Below the pieces are notes generated by a model. The model was not told the origin of the DNA, ran no database searches, and saw only the letters and a program-made list of their open reading frames with translations. Shown here one piece after another: positions 26,711 through 36,291 of a stretch of 64,000 bases of DNA. Positions within the stretch are counted from its first letter, which is position 1; each line of letters opens with the position of its first letter. The stretch covers positions 1 to 64,000 of the forward strand of contig CAXXIF010000012.1 of NCBI GenBank assembly GCA_963677375.2, written 5' to 3'. The DNA comes from Pseudaeromonas sp963677375. GTDB lineage: Bacteria > Pseudomonadota > Gammaproteobacteria > Enterobacterales > Aeromonadaceae. A program made the translations under genes and the position numbers.

Positions 26711-27967
26711 CTAAAACTCGCCGCGTAGCCAGTTACTGACCCGCTGGAACAAGCCACCAACGCTCGCTTTGACGTTACTATCCCTGCTTCCTTTGGATTG
26801 GTGAAGCTTGCCATATTGCAACAGACCCACTGCGGTCGAAAAAACCGGAGCCTGTACATAATCTGTCAGTCCACGCACGTTTTCGGGTTCCCCGACTCGC
26901 ACCTGGCACTGGAAAATCTGCTCGGCACATTCGACTATGCCTTCAATCTGCGCGGCGCCGCCGGTCAAGACCACACCCGCTGCCAACTGATGCTTGACGC
27001 CCTGCGCTCGCAGTTCGTTTTGCATCTTGGAGATTTCATCCTGCACCAGCCCCAGCAGCTCGCTGTAGCGGGGTTCAATGACCTCGGCCAGCGTCTGACG
27101 TTGCAGACTACGGGCGGGACGGCCACCGACACTTGGCACTTCGATCGTGTCTTCTTTGCTGACCAGACGGCCCAAGGCACTACCGTACCGTACCTTGATG
27201 GCTTCTGCATCAACTGGTGGTGTGCCGAAGGCATAAGCAATGTCGCTGGTCACTGTATTACCGGAATAGGGGATCACCTTGCTGTAACGCAATGCACCAC
27301 CGGTAAACATGGCAATGTCCATGGTCCCACCGCCCATATCGACGACGCAGACACCTAGCTCTTTTTCATCATCGGTCAACACCGCATAACTGGATGCCAG
27401 TGCCGAGAAGATCAGCTGGTCCACGCGCAGCCCCACCCGTTCGACACACTTCTCGATATTCTTCACCATGTCGTTGTGGCAGGTGATGAGGTGCACCTTG
27501 GCCCCCATTCGCACGCCCGAGAGACCAATCGGGTTTTTAATCCCCTCTTGGTAATCGATGGAATACTCCTGTGGCAACACATGCAATACCCTGTGTTCTT
27601 CCGGCAGACGCACCGATTTAGCGGTGTGGATGACGTTGTCGACATCCTCCTGGCTCACCTCTTCATCAGAGATCGGCACCATGCCTTTTTCGTTCCGACA
27701 TTCGATATGGCGTCCGGAAACACCCAGAAATACTGACGAAATATGGCAATCAGCCATCATCTCCGCTTCATCGACGGCCCGCTGCAGCGACTTGACCACT
27801 GATTCCAGATCATTGACTCCGCCCTTGTCCATGCCGCGAGCCGAGTGGGTACCCAATCCGATAATATTGATCTCGCCATCAGGCAAGACCTCTCCCACTA
27901 ATACGGCAACCTTGGTGGTGCCAATATCAAGTCCGACTATCAGGTTTCTGTCCGCGGTCTTGGTCAT
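26711..27967 (-). CDS. ftsA: Cell division protein FtsA
   Basis: An actin-like ATPase that tethers FtsZ to the membrane and recruits late division proteins. The 418-residue product has the phosphate-1 motif VGLDIGTTKVAVLVGE near residue 10 and the phosphate-2 motif VVDMGGGTMDIAMFTGG. The adenosine motif VLTGGAAQIEG follows. The carboxyl amphipathic membrane helix is RVSNWLRGEF at the very end. I place the start at ATG 27967 (MTKTADRN), which overlaps the ftsQ end by 41 bases and indicates translational coupling. Confidence 0.97.
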   Translation of the reverse strand: MTKTADRNLIVGLDIGTTKVAVLVGEVLPDGEINIIGLGTHSARGMDKGGVNDLESVVKSLQRAVDEAEMMADCHISSVFLGVSGRHIECRNEKGMVPISDEEVSQEDVDNVIHTAKSVRLPEEHRVLHVLPQEYSIDYQEGIKNPIGLSGVRMGAKVHLITCHNDMVKNIEKCVERVGLRVDQLIFSALASSYAVLTDDEKELGVCVVDMGGGTMDIAMFTGGALRYSKVIPYSGNTVTSDIAYAFGTPPVDAEAIKVRYGSALGRLVSKEDTIEVPSVGGRPARSLQRQTLAEVIEPRYSELLGLVQDEISKMQNELRAQGVKHQLAAGVVLTGGAAQIEGIVECAEQIFQCQVRVGEPENVRGLTDYVQAPVFSTAVGLLQYGKLHQSKGSRDSNVKASVGGLFQRVSNWLRGEF

Positions 27968-28742
27968 TACCAGTCCCTTCAATTGGTTTCCAACCTACAG
28001 CAATTCCGGTGTCGTAGCGCATATCGAGATACGCGATTTGATCGTGCATCTCCAGCATGGGATAGACATCGATAAAGCGCTGTAGACGCGCTCTTGCATC
28101 ACCCCGTCCGAGTATCAACTTGGGTCCCCCTTTGACCTGCAACTCCCAGGAGTGGCGTTTGGTCAGATTAAGAGACTCAATGTGATAGCCGTTCAGAGCC
28201 AATATTTGTTCATAGCTTTTGTACTCATCCCAGATCCGCTCGGCCATTTCATCTGGGCCAGAGAGCTTCACCAGGGGGTATTTCAATCGTTCCAGCGGAG
28301 CCTTGAAGATACCGCCCTTATCACTCAGCAGTCGGTCTTCCCCCCATAAAGCGCGGGGTGATTGCTCGACCACATATACATACAACAGCGCCGGCCAGCG
28401 TTTGCGGATCGAGGCCTGATAGACCCAGGGCAATCCTTCAATCCGCTTCTGGATCTGATTGACATCCAGCTTGAAAAAATTACTGACGGCCGGCTCGTCA
28501 CGCAGTGCGGAACGAACGTCCTCTACCGTGACGTAATCGAGGGAGCCCTGAATAACCAGGCCACTGACCGGGATTCGATCCTCCTCGAAAAACCAGTGCT
28601 TCAAATCGGTGGCTGCCATACTCAGTCCGTAAATAACGGCCGCAAAGAACAACACACCAAACAAAAACTCACCGCGGGTACGCATGACCATTCCACTCAT
28701 CTTGCTGCGCCTACCCCTGCCCAAACCATTTTTCGACGCCAT
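27927..28742 (-). CDS. ftsQ: Cell division protein FtsQ
   Basis: A bitopic membrane protein that links early and late divisome parts through FtsB and FtsL. The 271-residue product has a basic cytoplasmic tail, one membrane segment near residues 27-45 (LFGVLFFAAVIYGLSMAAT), then a POTRA domain with VSGLVIQGSLDYVTVEDV. The FtsQ/DivIB domain follows, with LPWVYQASIRKRWPALLYVYV. No ddlB gene stands between it and murC, where E. coli has one. Confidence 0.95.
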   Translation of the reverse strand: MASKNGLGRGRRSKMSGMVMRTRGEFLFGVLFFAAVIYGLSMAATDLKHWFFEEDRIPVSGLVIQGSLDYVTVEDVRSALRDEPAVSNFFKLDVNQIQKRIEGLPWVYQASIRKRWPALLYVYVVEQSPRALWGEDRLLSDKGGIFKAPLERLKYPLVKLSGPDEMAERIWDEYKSYEQILALNGYHIESLNLTKRHSWELQVKGGPKLILGRGDARARLQRFIDVYPMLEMHDQIAYLDMRYDTGIAVGWKPIEGTGNDQDRGQKPDSRT

Positions 28743-28842
28743 CTATCTCGCGAGATACACCACATCGGTAAAAATCAAGTGCGTCATTATATCGGTCGAC
28801 CTCGCCCGGTCAAAATGTCACATGTAAAAACCGGGCAGAATG

Positions 28843-30297
28843 TCAGCCATTTTGCTTCATGGATTCCACATTCAATCGTAAATCCGCCAAAGTACGGGCC
28901 AGAGCACCGACATTCCCGGCCCCCTGAGTCAACACCAGATCCCCTTCCGCCAGTAAGCCGGCCAATACTGCCGGAACTTCACCGGGAGTTGCCACAAAGA
29001 CCGGGTCCAACTGGCCTCGCTGCCGAATCGAACGACACAGCGCCCGACTGTCCGCTCCCGGAATAGGCTCTTCACCGGCGGCATAGACATCCAGCAAAAT
29101 CAAGACATCGACCTTGGAGAGCACTTCCGCAAAATCGTCGTACAGATCCCGGGTTCGGGTATAGCGATGGGGCTGGAAAATCATCACCAAGCGGCGATCC
29201 GGCCAACCGGCTCGTACCGCGCTGATGGTGACTCGCACCTCGCTTGGATGATGACCATAGTCATCCACCAGCATCACCTGTCCCTGACCGGTCGCAAACT
29301 CACCGTAATGCTGGAAGCGACGTCCAACACCCTCGAAACGGGCCAAGGCCGAGATGATAGCTTCATCCTCGATACCATCTTCGGTCGCCACGGCAATCGC
29401 CGCTGCCGCATTCAGAGCATTATGGCGCCCTGGCAGATTCAGTGTGACCGCCAGCAAGGAACCATCCTGGCGGCGCACCTTGAAACTGCTGCGACTGTGG
29501 TCTTGGACAAAATCCAGCACCTGGACATCGGCATCATCGCTGTAGCCGTAGGTGATGGTGGCGCGGCCAATTTCCGGTAGCAGGCTGCGGATCACAGGAT
29601 CATCGATACACATCACCGCCAGTCCGTAGAACGGCAGGTTGTGCAGGAACTCGATGAAGGTGGCTTTCAGCTTGTTAAAGTCGCCACCATAGGTGTCCAT
29701 ATGGTCGGCTTCAATATTGGTGACAATGGAAACCATCGGCTGCAAGTGCAGGAAAGAGGCATCACTCTCGTCCGCCTCGGCAATCAGATAGCGACTGGAG
29801 CCCAGGCGGGCGTTCGTGCCCGCACTGTTAAGCAAACCGCCGATGACAAAAGTCGGGTCCCGTTCAGCTTCGGCATAGATGCTGGAGACCAAACTGGTGG
29901 TCGTGGTCTTGCCGTGCGTCCCGGCAATCGCAATCCCGTGCCGGTAACGCATCAGCTCGGCCAACATTTCGGCACGACGCACCACAGGTATCCGCAGCTC
30001 ACGCGCAGCAATCACTTCCGGATTATCACTATGGATAGCGGTAGAAACCACCACCACGCTGGCACCGGCAACATGATTCGCTTCGTGACCAATAAAAATG
30101 GTGGCACCAAGCTCGTTCAGACGCTGGGTAACGGCATTGTTGGCAATATCGGAACCCGAGATCTGATAGCCCTCATTCGCCAACACCTCGGCAATCCCGC
30201 CCATACCCGCACCACCGATACCAATAAAATGGATGCGGCGAACCCGGCGCATTTCCGGGATCATGGTGCGAAGTTTTGCCAGTTCAACCTTTGTCAT
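28843..30297 (-). CDS. murC: UDP-N-acetylmuramate-L-alanine ligase MurC
   Basis: Adds the first amino acid to UDP-MurNAc. The 484-residue protein has the Rossmann motif HFIGIGGAGMGGIAEVL near residue 25, the ATP P-loop AIAGTHGKTTTTSLVSSI near 125, and the ligase motifs EADESDASFLHL and NIEADHMDTYGGDF. The carboxyl-terminal domain starts MLVDDYGHHPSEV. It is followed by ftsQ after 100 bases, and murG ends 12 bases upstream. Confidence 0.97.
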   Translation of the reverse strand: MTKVELAKLRTMIPEMRRVRRIHFIGIGGAGMGGIAEVLANEGYQISGSDIANNAVTQRLNELGATIFIGHEANHVAGASVVVVSTAIHSDNPEVIAARELRIPVVRRAEMLAELMRYRHGIAIAGTHGKTTTTSLVSSIYAEAERDPTFVIGGLLNSAGTNARLGSSRYLIAEADESDASFLHLQPMVSIVTNIEADHMDTYGGDFNKLKATFIEFLHNLPFYGLAVMCIDDPVIRSLLPEIGRATITYGYSDDADVQVLDFVQDHSRSSFKVRRQDGSLLAVTLNLPGRHNALNAAAAIAVATEDGIEDEAIISALARFEGVGRRFQHYGEFATGQGQVMLVDDYGHHPSEVRVTISAVRAGWPDRRLVMIFQPHRYTRTRDLYDDFAEVLSKVDVLILLDVYAAGEEPIPGADSRALCRSIRQRGQLDPVFVATPGEVPAVLAGLLAEGDLVLTQGAGNVGALARTLADLRLNVESMKQNG

Positions 30298-30309
30298 GCT
30301 CTTCTCTCG

Positions 30310-31380
30310 TTATTGGGTCAGTTGTCTGCACACGGCGGCTACCCGCTCTGTGGCATTCAAGATGGCAACGCGGCGGGCCGCCTGCGCCATATAGACTAAT
30401 TGTTCCCGGTGACTGTTCAGTTTGCTGACCTTCTGCGCCAATCGAGCAGGCGTCAGGTCACGTTGAGGTAGCAGCAATGCGGCCCCTTCCCGGGTCAGGC
30501 TCTCGGCATTCCGGGTTTGGTGATCATCGACCGCATGGGGCAACGGCACGAAGATCGCCGGTACTGCCGCAGCTGCGACCTCGGCCACCGTCAGGGCTCC
30601 CGCCCGACAGATGATCAGGTCGGCCCACTGATAGGCTTGGGCCATATCGGCGATAAACTCACTCACCTCAACATCGGCAACACCCAGATCGCGATAGCTC
30701 ATCTCGACCTGCTCTGTATTGCCTTTACCGGTCTGGTGACGGATCTGCAGCTGATCTACGGTGGCCAGCCCGAGGGGAACCATTTCGTTGAGTACCCGGG
30801 CCCCCAGGCTCCCCCCGATGATCAGTACATGCAGCGGTTGCTGATGATCCGGCAGCTTGAGCGGTAGCTCCGCCAGGGCTATGACTTCCGCCCGTACCGG
30901 GTTACCCACAACCTCGCCCAGCTCCTGCGGTCCAAAGGCACCGGGGAACCCCATCAGCACCCGACGGGCCAGATGCGATAGCAGGCGGTTTGTCATGCCT
31001 GCCGCCGCATTCTGCTCATGCAACACCAAGGGGATACCGGAGAGCCAGGCCGCAACCCCCCCGGGGCCGGCCGCGAAACCGCCCATGCCAAGCACTAAGT
31101 CGGGCTTGAAACTTTTCAAAACCTGTCGTGCCTGCCAAACGGACTTGAGAATGCGCCAGGGTGCGCCGATCAACCGCCGCAGTCCATTGCCGCGCACCCC
31201 CTGAATATCGATAAAGGAGATCGGGTAACCGTGAGCAGGAACCAGCTGAGCCTCCATGCGATCGGCGGTGCCTAACCAGTGGATCTGCCAACCTTCGATC
31301 TGCAGCTGATGAGCCACGGCCAAGCCGGGGAAGACGTGTCCCCCGGTGCCGCCCGCCATGATCAGCAGTTTTTTACTCAT
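30310..31380 (-). CDS. murG: Lipid II synthase MurG (GlcNAc transferase)
   Basis: Transfers GlcNAc from UDP-GlcNAc to lipid I on the inner face of the membrane. The 356-residue GT-B protein has the amino-terminal glycine loop MAGGTGGHVFPGLAVA and the second loop GMGGFAAGPGGVAAWL. The signature HEQNAAAGMTNRLL and the carboxyl donor-site motif ICRAGALTVAEVAAAAVPAI follow. Its ATG overlaps the ftsW stop by 4 bases. Confidence 0.97.
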   Translation of the reverse strand: MSKKLLIMAGGTGGHVFPGLAVAHQLQIEGWQIHWLGTADRMEAQLVPAHGYPISFIDIQGVRGNGLRRLIGAPWRILKSVWQARQVLKSFKPDLVLGMGGFAAGPGGVAAWLSGIPLVLHEQNAAAGMTNRLLSHLARRVLMGFPGAFGPQELGEVVGNPVRAEVIALAELPLKLPDHQQPLHVLIIGGSLGARVLNEMVPLGLATVDQLQIRHQTGKGNTEQVEMSYRDLGVADVEVSEFIADMAQAYQWADLIICRAGALTVAEVAAAAVPAIFVPLPHAVDDHQTRNAESLTREGAALLLPQRDLTPARLAQKVSKLNSHREQLVYMAQAARRVAILNATERVAAVCRQLTQ

Positions 31381-32558
31381 ACGGTTCCCTTTTGTAACAC
31401 TTGCACCCGATCCCGTCGCATCTCGAAATCAATTCGCAGCAAGAGGGCGACGGCAATACTCATGGCGATCAAGCTGGAGCCGCCGTAACTAACCAGTGGC
31501 AGTGTCAACCCCTTGGTCGGCAACATTCCCGCTGCCGCGCCGACATTAATCACCGTCTGAAAGCCAAACCAGATACCAATGCCACAGCCGACATACCCTT
31601 CGAACTCTTTCTTTTCCTGAAGCGCCCTGTGCCCGATCTGCAGTGCTTTGAAGACCAACGCTAACTGCATGCCCAGCACCACAAGCACCCCAAAATAACC
31701 TAACTCCTCGCCAAGAATCGCGAAAACAAAGTCGGTATGAGCTTCCGGCAGGTACTCCAATTTCTGCACCGAATTACCCAATCCCTGGCCCCAGAAGCCG
31801 CCACGGCCAAACGCCATCAAGGATTGTGTCAACTGGTAGCCACTACCAAACGGGTCTGCCCACGGGTCCATGAACGAGGTCACCCGACGCATCCGGTAGG
31901 GCTCAAACAGGATCAGCATCACCAGTGCGCCAAGTCCGGCCAGGATCATCAACACGAACTGGACTACCCGAGCACCGGCCAGGAACAGCAAACCCAACGT
32001 GGTGACAAATAGCACGACCACGGAGCCCAGATCCGGCTGCGCCAGTAGCAGTAACGCCATGCAGAACACCAAGGCCAGGGGTTTCACGAAACCGGTAAAT
32101 TGACCGCGAACCTCGTCGATACGACGCACCAGATACCCGGAGAGATAGGTAATCAGTACCAACTTGGCAGTTTCTGCCGGTTGTAAGTTAAACGGCCCTA
32201 ATGGCAACCAGCGTCTGGCACCATTTACGCTGTGCCCCGCGACCAGAACCAGTAGCAACATCAGGATCGAAAAAATCAGTAATTGTCCCCCCCACTGTTG
32301 CCAGTAGCGCACCGGCACATACAGGGTGGCGATGCCACTCAGGAGACAGAGCACCAGAAAGATCAGATGCCGCTTGACGAAAAAGAACGCATCGTTCTGC
32401 AACGAAACCCCTTCGGTAATGGAGGCTGAGGCCACCATCACCACACCAACCGTCATCAGGCTCAGAGCCAGCACCAACAGTTGCCGATCGTAGAGTGATT
32501 GACGCTCCGGAGCCAGCCAGCGCCAGAGCCACCCCGTCATCTGCCCGACCCAGCTCAT
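31377..32558 (-). CDS. ftsW: Septal peptidoglycan polymerase FtsW
   Basis: A SEDS-family glycosyltransferase that polymerises lipid II at the septum together with FtsI. The 393-residue protein has about ten membrane segments and the SEDS motifs NGARRWLPLGPFNLQPAETAKL and FVFAILGEELGYFG. The carboxyl part has GMLPTKGLTLPLVSYGGSS. I place the start at ATG 32558 (MSWVGQMTGW), which overlaps the murD stop by 4 bases, rather than at an upstream Met inside murD. Confidence 0.96.
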   Translation of the reverse strand: MSWVGQMTGWLWRWLAPERQSLYDRQLLVLALSLMTVGVVMVASASITEGVSLQNDAFFFVKRHLIFLVLCLLSGIATLYVPVRYWQQWGGQLLIFSILMLLLVLVAGHSVNGARRWLPLGPFNLQPAETAKLVLITYLSGYLVRRIDEVRGQFTGFVKPLALVFCMALLLLAQPDLGSVVVLFVTTLGLLFLAGARVVQFVLMILAGLGALVMLILFEPYRMRRVTSFMDPWADPFGSGYQLTQSLMAFGRGGFWGQGLGNSVQKLEYLPEAHTDFVFAILGEELGYFGVLVVLGMQLALVFKALQIGHRALQEKKEFEGYVGCGIGIWFGFQTVINVGAAAGMLPTKGLTLPLVSYGGSSLIAMSIAVALLLRIDFEMRRDRVQVLQKGTV

Positions 32559-33847
32559 AACGCCTCCACCAACGCGGTAAAGCAATCACCGCGCTGTTCG
32601 AAATTCTTGAACATATCCAGACTGGCACAAGCCGGAGCCAATAAGACCCAGTCGCCGGCGACCGTCATTTGTCGGGCTCGAGCCACAGCTGCCGCCAGAT
32701 CGGCAACCCGCTCCGTCTGGGAGCCAAGAGCACACAGCAGGTCCGCATCCTGACCAAAGCAGAGCATGGTGTCGATGCCATGACCGAGCAGGGCCTGCAG
32801 CGGCGCGAAGTCCTGTCCCTTGCCCTGGCCACCCGCGATCAGGATCAGACGGCCTTGGACCGCCTCCTTCAGACCAGCCACAGCCGCCAGCGTGGAGCCG
32901 ACATTGGTGGCCTTGGAGTCATTGATCCAGCGCACCCCCAAGTGCTCGCGGACAAACTGGCAGCGATGGGGTAGACCGGTAAAGCGCCGCAGCACGGCCA
33001 ACTGGGCCTCGCGAGGAATCGCTACGGCATCGCACAAGGCCATGGCGGCCAGCGCATTCATCTGATTGTGGGCACCAACAATATGCAATTCCGCCACCGG
33101 CAGTTGGGGTTCGCCCTGTACCGCCAGCCAGAGTGCTCCCTGATGCTGGATTCGGCCATACGAGGCTGCATCCAGCCCGAAACTTTGCCACACGCTCCCC
33201 GCTTGCGGCTGGGTGGCGTCATCATCCCGATTGATCAGAATGTGCTGCGCCTCGGCATAAATCCGCTGCTTGGCCGCCAGATAGCCGGTCATGCCATCAT
33301 AACGGTCCAGATGGTCTTCGCTGAGATTGAGGATGGTCGCCGCTGCCGCACGCAACGAATGAGTGGTCTCCAACTGGAAGCTGGAGAGCTCCAGCACATA
33401 CAGCTCGCAAGGCTCCAGCAACAGATCCAGAGCGGGTGTGCCGATATTACCGCCTACCCCCACCTTGATCCCGGCCTCGGCCGCCATCTCGCCGACCAAA
33501 GTCGTGACCGTACTCTTGCCGTTGGAGCCGGTGATGGCGACGATCGGGGCCTTGGCTTCGCGCACAAACAGTTCAATATCGCCCACGATCTCGACGCCCG
33601 CAGCGGCTGCAGCCTGCAAGGCGGGGGTTGCCAGGGCAATACCTGGACTGGCGATAATCAGCCCGGCCTGTGTCAGCAACGCCATATCCAGCTCACCACA
33701 ACGCAGCTCGACACTAGCAGGTAACTCCTGACGTCCCGGTGGATTGGCACGGGTATCCAGCACCATGGGCACGACACCCTGACGCAGGAAATAATTCACA
33801 CAAGAAAGACCCGTTTTACCCAGTCCGAGGATGACCACCTTGCTCAT
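32555..33847 (-). CDS. murD: UDP-N-acetylmuramoyl-L-alanine-D-glutamate ligase MurD
   Basis: Adds D-Glu to UDP-MurNAc-Ala. The 430-residue product has the dinucleotide-like amino motif VVILGLGKTGLSCVNYFL and the P-loop AITGSNGKSTVTTLV near residue 105. The ligase motifs LELSSFQLETT, LNLSEDHLDRYDGM and WINDSKATNVGST follow. The carboxyl-terminal LLAPACASLDMFKNFEQRGDCF is family specific. It overlaps ftsW by 4 bases and follows mraY by 9. Confidence 0.97.
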   Translation of the reverse strand: MSKVVILGLGKTGLSCVNYFLRQGVVPMVLDTRANPPGRQELPASVELRCGELDMALLTQAGLIIASPGIALATPALQAAAAAGVEIVGDIELFVREAKAPIVAITGSNGKSTVTTLVGEMAAEAGIKVGVGGNIGTPALDLLLEPCELYVLELSSFQLETTHSLRAAAATILNLSEDHLDRYDGMTGYLAAKQRIYAEAQHILINRDDDATQPQAGSVWQSFGLDAASYGRIQHQGALWLAVQGEPQLPVAELHIVGAHNQMNALAAMALCDAVAIPREAQLAVLRRFTGLPHRCQFVREHLGVRWINDSKATNVGSTLAAVAGLKEAVQGRLILIAGGQGKGQDFAPLQALLGHGIDTMLCFGQDADLLCALGSQTERVADLAAAVARARQMTVAGDWVLLAPACASLDMFKNFEQRGDCFTALVEAL

Positions 33848-33856
33848 CTGCGTGTG

Positions 33857-34939
33857 TTACCTCAATTTCAGGGTCACCAGACCCAGCAGAACCAGAACCA
33901 GTGTGATGATCCAGAAGCGCACGATAACTCGCGGCTCAGGCCACCCCTTCAATTCATAATGGTGATGGATAGGCGCCATGCGGAAGATGCGTTGCCCCCG
34001 CAGCTTGTAGGAGCCGACCTGTAGAATTACCGACACGGTTTCCATAACAAAGACGCCGCCCATGATCACCAGCAGGAACTCCTGACGAATCAACACCGCA
34101 ATCACGCCCAGCACGCCACCCAGTGCCAGTGAACCCACGTCGCCCATGAACACCTGGGCCGGATAGGTGTTGAACCAGAGGAATCCCAAACCGGCCCCCA
34201 CGATGGCGGTGCAGACGATCACCAGCTCAGAAGCGTGGGCAATATAGGGAATGTGCAGGTATTCGGCAAAATTGACGTTGCCGGTTGGCCAGGCCACCAG
34301 CGCCAGACCTGCCGCCACCATCACAGTCGGCATGATGGCGAGCCCATCCAGACCATCGGTAAGATTCACGGCATTGGATGAGCCGACAATCACCAGATAA
34401 CAGAGCGGGATAAACAGCAGCCCCAACTCGGGCATGAAATTCTTGAAGAATGGCAGTACCAGTGTGGTCTGAGCATCACTGCCAGCAGAAGCATACAGAT
34501 AAATGCCGACGGCCAGCGCCGCCAGGGATTGCCAGAAGTACTTCCAACGGGCAATCAGCCCCTTGGTATCCTTACGCACCACTTTGCGGTAGTCATCGAC
34601 GAAGCCAATGGCTCCGTAGCCAACGAGCACAAACAGCACCACCCAGACATAAGGGTTGTTCAAGCGGGCCCATAGCAGCACCGAAATCAGGATGGAGGCC
34701 AGGATCATCAGGCCGCCCATGGTCGGGGTGCCGCGCTTGCTGAAGTGTGACTCTGGCCCATCGTTCCGCACCACCTGACCGATCTGCAACAGTTGCAGAC
34801 GGCGGATCACATGGGGCCCCATCCACAGGGCGACGCCCAATGCAGTCAGGATGGCCATGATGGCGCGGAAGGTCAGGTACGAAACCACATGAAACAGAGA
34901 AATATAGGGCGTCAGATATTCCGCCAGCCAGACTAACAT
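33857..34939 (-). CDS. mraY: Phospho-MurNAc-pentapeptide translocase MraY
   Basis: Makes lipid I from UDP-MurNAc-pentapeptide and undecaprenyl phosphate in the inner membrane. The 360-residue protein has ten predicted membrane segments. Conserved cytoplasmic loops are KRGTPTMGGLMIL, GFVDDYRKVVRKDTKGL (the catalytic Asp pair) and NAVNLTDGLDGLAI. FMGDVGSLALGGVLG and MAPIHHHYELKGW complete the set. Its start overlaps the murF end by 7 bases. Confidence 0.97.
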   Translation of the reverse strand: MLVWLAEYLTPYISLFHVVSYLTFRAIMAILTALGVALWMGPHVIRRLQLLQIGQVVRNDGPESHFSKRGTPTMGGLMILASILISVLLWARLNNPYVWVVLFVLVGYGAIGFVDDYRKVVRKDTKGLIARWKYFWQSLAALAVGIYLYASAGSDAQTTLVLPFFKNFMPELGLLFIPLCYLVIVGSSNAVNLTDGLDGLAIMPTVMVAAGLALVAWPTGNVNFAEYLHIPYIAHASELVIVCTAIVGAGLGFLWFNTYPAQVFMGDVGSLALGGVLGVIAVLIRQEFLLVIMGGVFVMETVSVILQVGSYKLRGQRIFRMAPIHHHYELKGWPEPRVIVRFWIITLVLVLLGLVTLKLR

Positions 34940-36291
34940 GCCTGCTCCTTAATTTTTTTCACGAACTCGATGACCTCTTCCATATGGGCACTCCGTGCCC
35001 CCTTGGCCAGCAAGCTAATATCCGGGTGTTGTTGCATCAGAGTACCGAGAGCGCTGAACAGGGCCGGTTTATCCGCAAAATGTTGGCCCTCCGCCACGGC
35101 AGAAGTCAGCGCCGAGAGCGTGCCAACCGTATACAGGCCATCCAGCCCCATTTGGCGTACATGTTCCCCAATCCGGCGATGCTGGGCTTCTGCTTCCAAC
35201 CCCAACTCACCCATGTCACCGAAGACCAGTACCCGATAGCCGGGCATGGCTGCCAGCGTATCAATAGCAGCCAGAACCGACTCCGCGCTGGCATTATAGG
35301 TATCATCAATCAAGGTAATGCCAGGCAGACGCTGGATACACAGTCGCCCCTTGACGGGTTTCATCGCCTCCAGCCCTCGCTGAATGGTCGGCAGCGTCAT
35401 CCCCAACGACTGTGTCGCCGCCGCCGCGGCCAACGCATTGGAGATGTTGTGGCGCCCCGGGATGGGCAACGCGACATCCATCTCCCCAAGCGGAGTCACT
35501 AACGTAAAACGGCAACATCCCGAGCTGTCGGTCGTGATATCGCGCGCCAGAAAATCAGCATGCCGGTTCTGCAAGCCAAAACTGAGCATATTGGGCTCCA
35601 AATCAGCCCGCCAGTGGCTATAAAATTCACTATCGGCATTGACGATGGCCATGCCGCGATCATCCAGACCATTGAAAATTTCTGACTTGGCCAGCGCCAC
35701 ACCCTGCAAGGAACCGAAGCCCTCCAGGTGGGCTGCGGCCACGTTATTAATCAGCGCTACATCAGGCTTCACCAAGGAGGTCGTCCAGGCGATTTCCCCT
35801 GGATGGTTCGCCCCCAGCTCCAGCACGGCAAACTGATGTTCCGGTGTCAAACGCAGCAGAGTCAGCGGGACACCGATTTCGTTATTCAGATTGCCTTGGG
35901 TCGCCAATACCGGACCCGCTTGGTTCAGAATGGCTGCGCACATCTCTTTGACCGTGGTCTTGCCACAACTGCCGGTAATGGCGATCACCTTCAGTTTCAG
36001 CAGGCTACGCACCAGGGCGCCCAACTGTCCCAAGGCATAGCGGGTATCCGCCACCACTAATTGTGGGCACTCCAGCGGCAACGGCTCGCTGACCAGCAAG
36101 GCCGCCGCCCCGTCACGTACCGCCTGTGCACAAAATTCATGGCCATCGAAACGCTCGCCCTGCAATGCCACAAACAGACAACCGGGCTCGACCCGTCGAC
36201 TATCGGTACTGACAGACGTGATAATGGAATCAGCGCCCCGCAGGCTGGCACCCAGTGCCTTGGCGATATCCAGTAATGACAGCGGGATCAT
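34933..36291 (-). CDS. murF: UDP-MurNAc-tripeptide:D-Ala-D-Ala ligase MurF
   Basis: Adds D-Ala-D-Ala to complete the pentapeptide precursor. The 452-residue protein has an amino domain with VSTDSRRVEPGCLFVALQGERFDGH-type sequence, the P-loop AITGSCGKTTVKEM near residue 108, then LELGANHPGEIAWT. LIDDTYNASAESVLAAI and the carboxyl VFGDMGELG follow. It overlaps murE by 4 bases and mraY by 7, the usual coupled arrangement. Confidence 0.97.
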   Translation of the reverse strand: MIPLSLLDIAKALGASLRGADSIITSVSTDSRRVEPGCLFVALQGERFDGHEFCAQAVRDGAAALLVSEPLPLECPQLVVADTRYALGQLGALVRSLLKLKVIAITGSCGKTTVKEMCAAILNQAGPVLATQGNLNNEIGVPLTLLRLTPEHQFAVLELGANHPGEIAWTTSLVKPDVALINNVAAAHLEGFGSLQGVALAKSEIFNGLDDRGMAIVNADSEFYSHWRADLEPNMLSFGLQNRHADFLARDITTDSSGCCRFTLVTPLGEMDVALPIPGRHNISNALAAAAATQSLGMTLPTIQRGLEAMKPVKGRLCIQRLPGITLIDDTYNASAESVLAAIDTLAAMPGYRVLVFGDMGELGLEAEAQHRRIGEHVRQMGLDGLYTVGTLSALTSAVAEGQHFADKPALFSALGTLMQQHPDISLLAKGARSAHMEEVIEFVKKIKEQAC

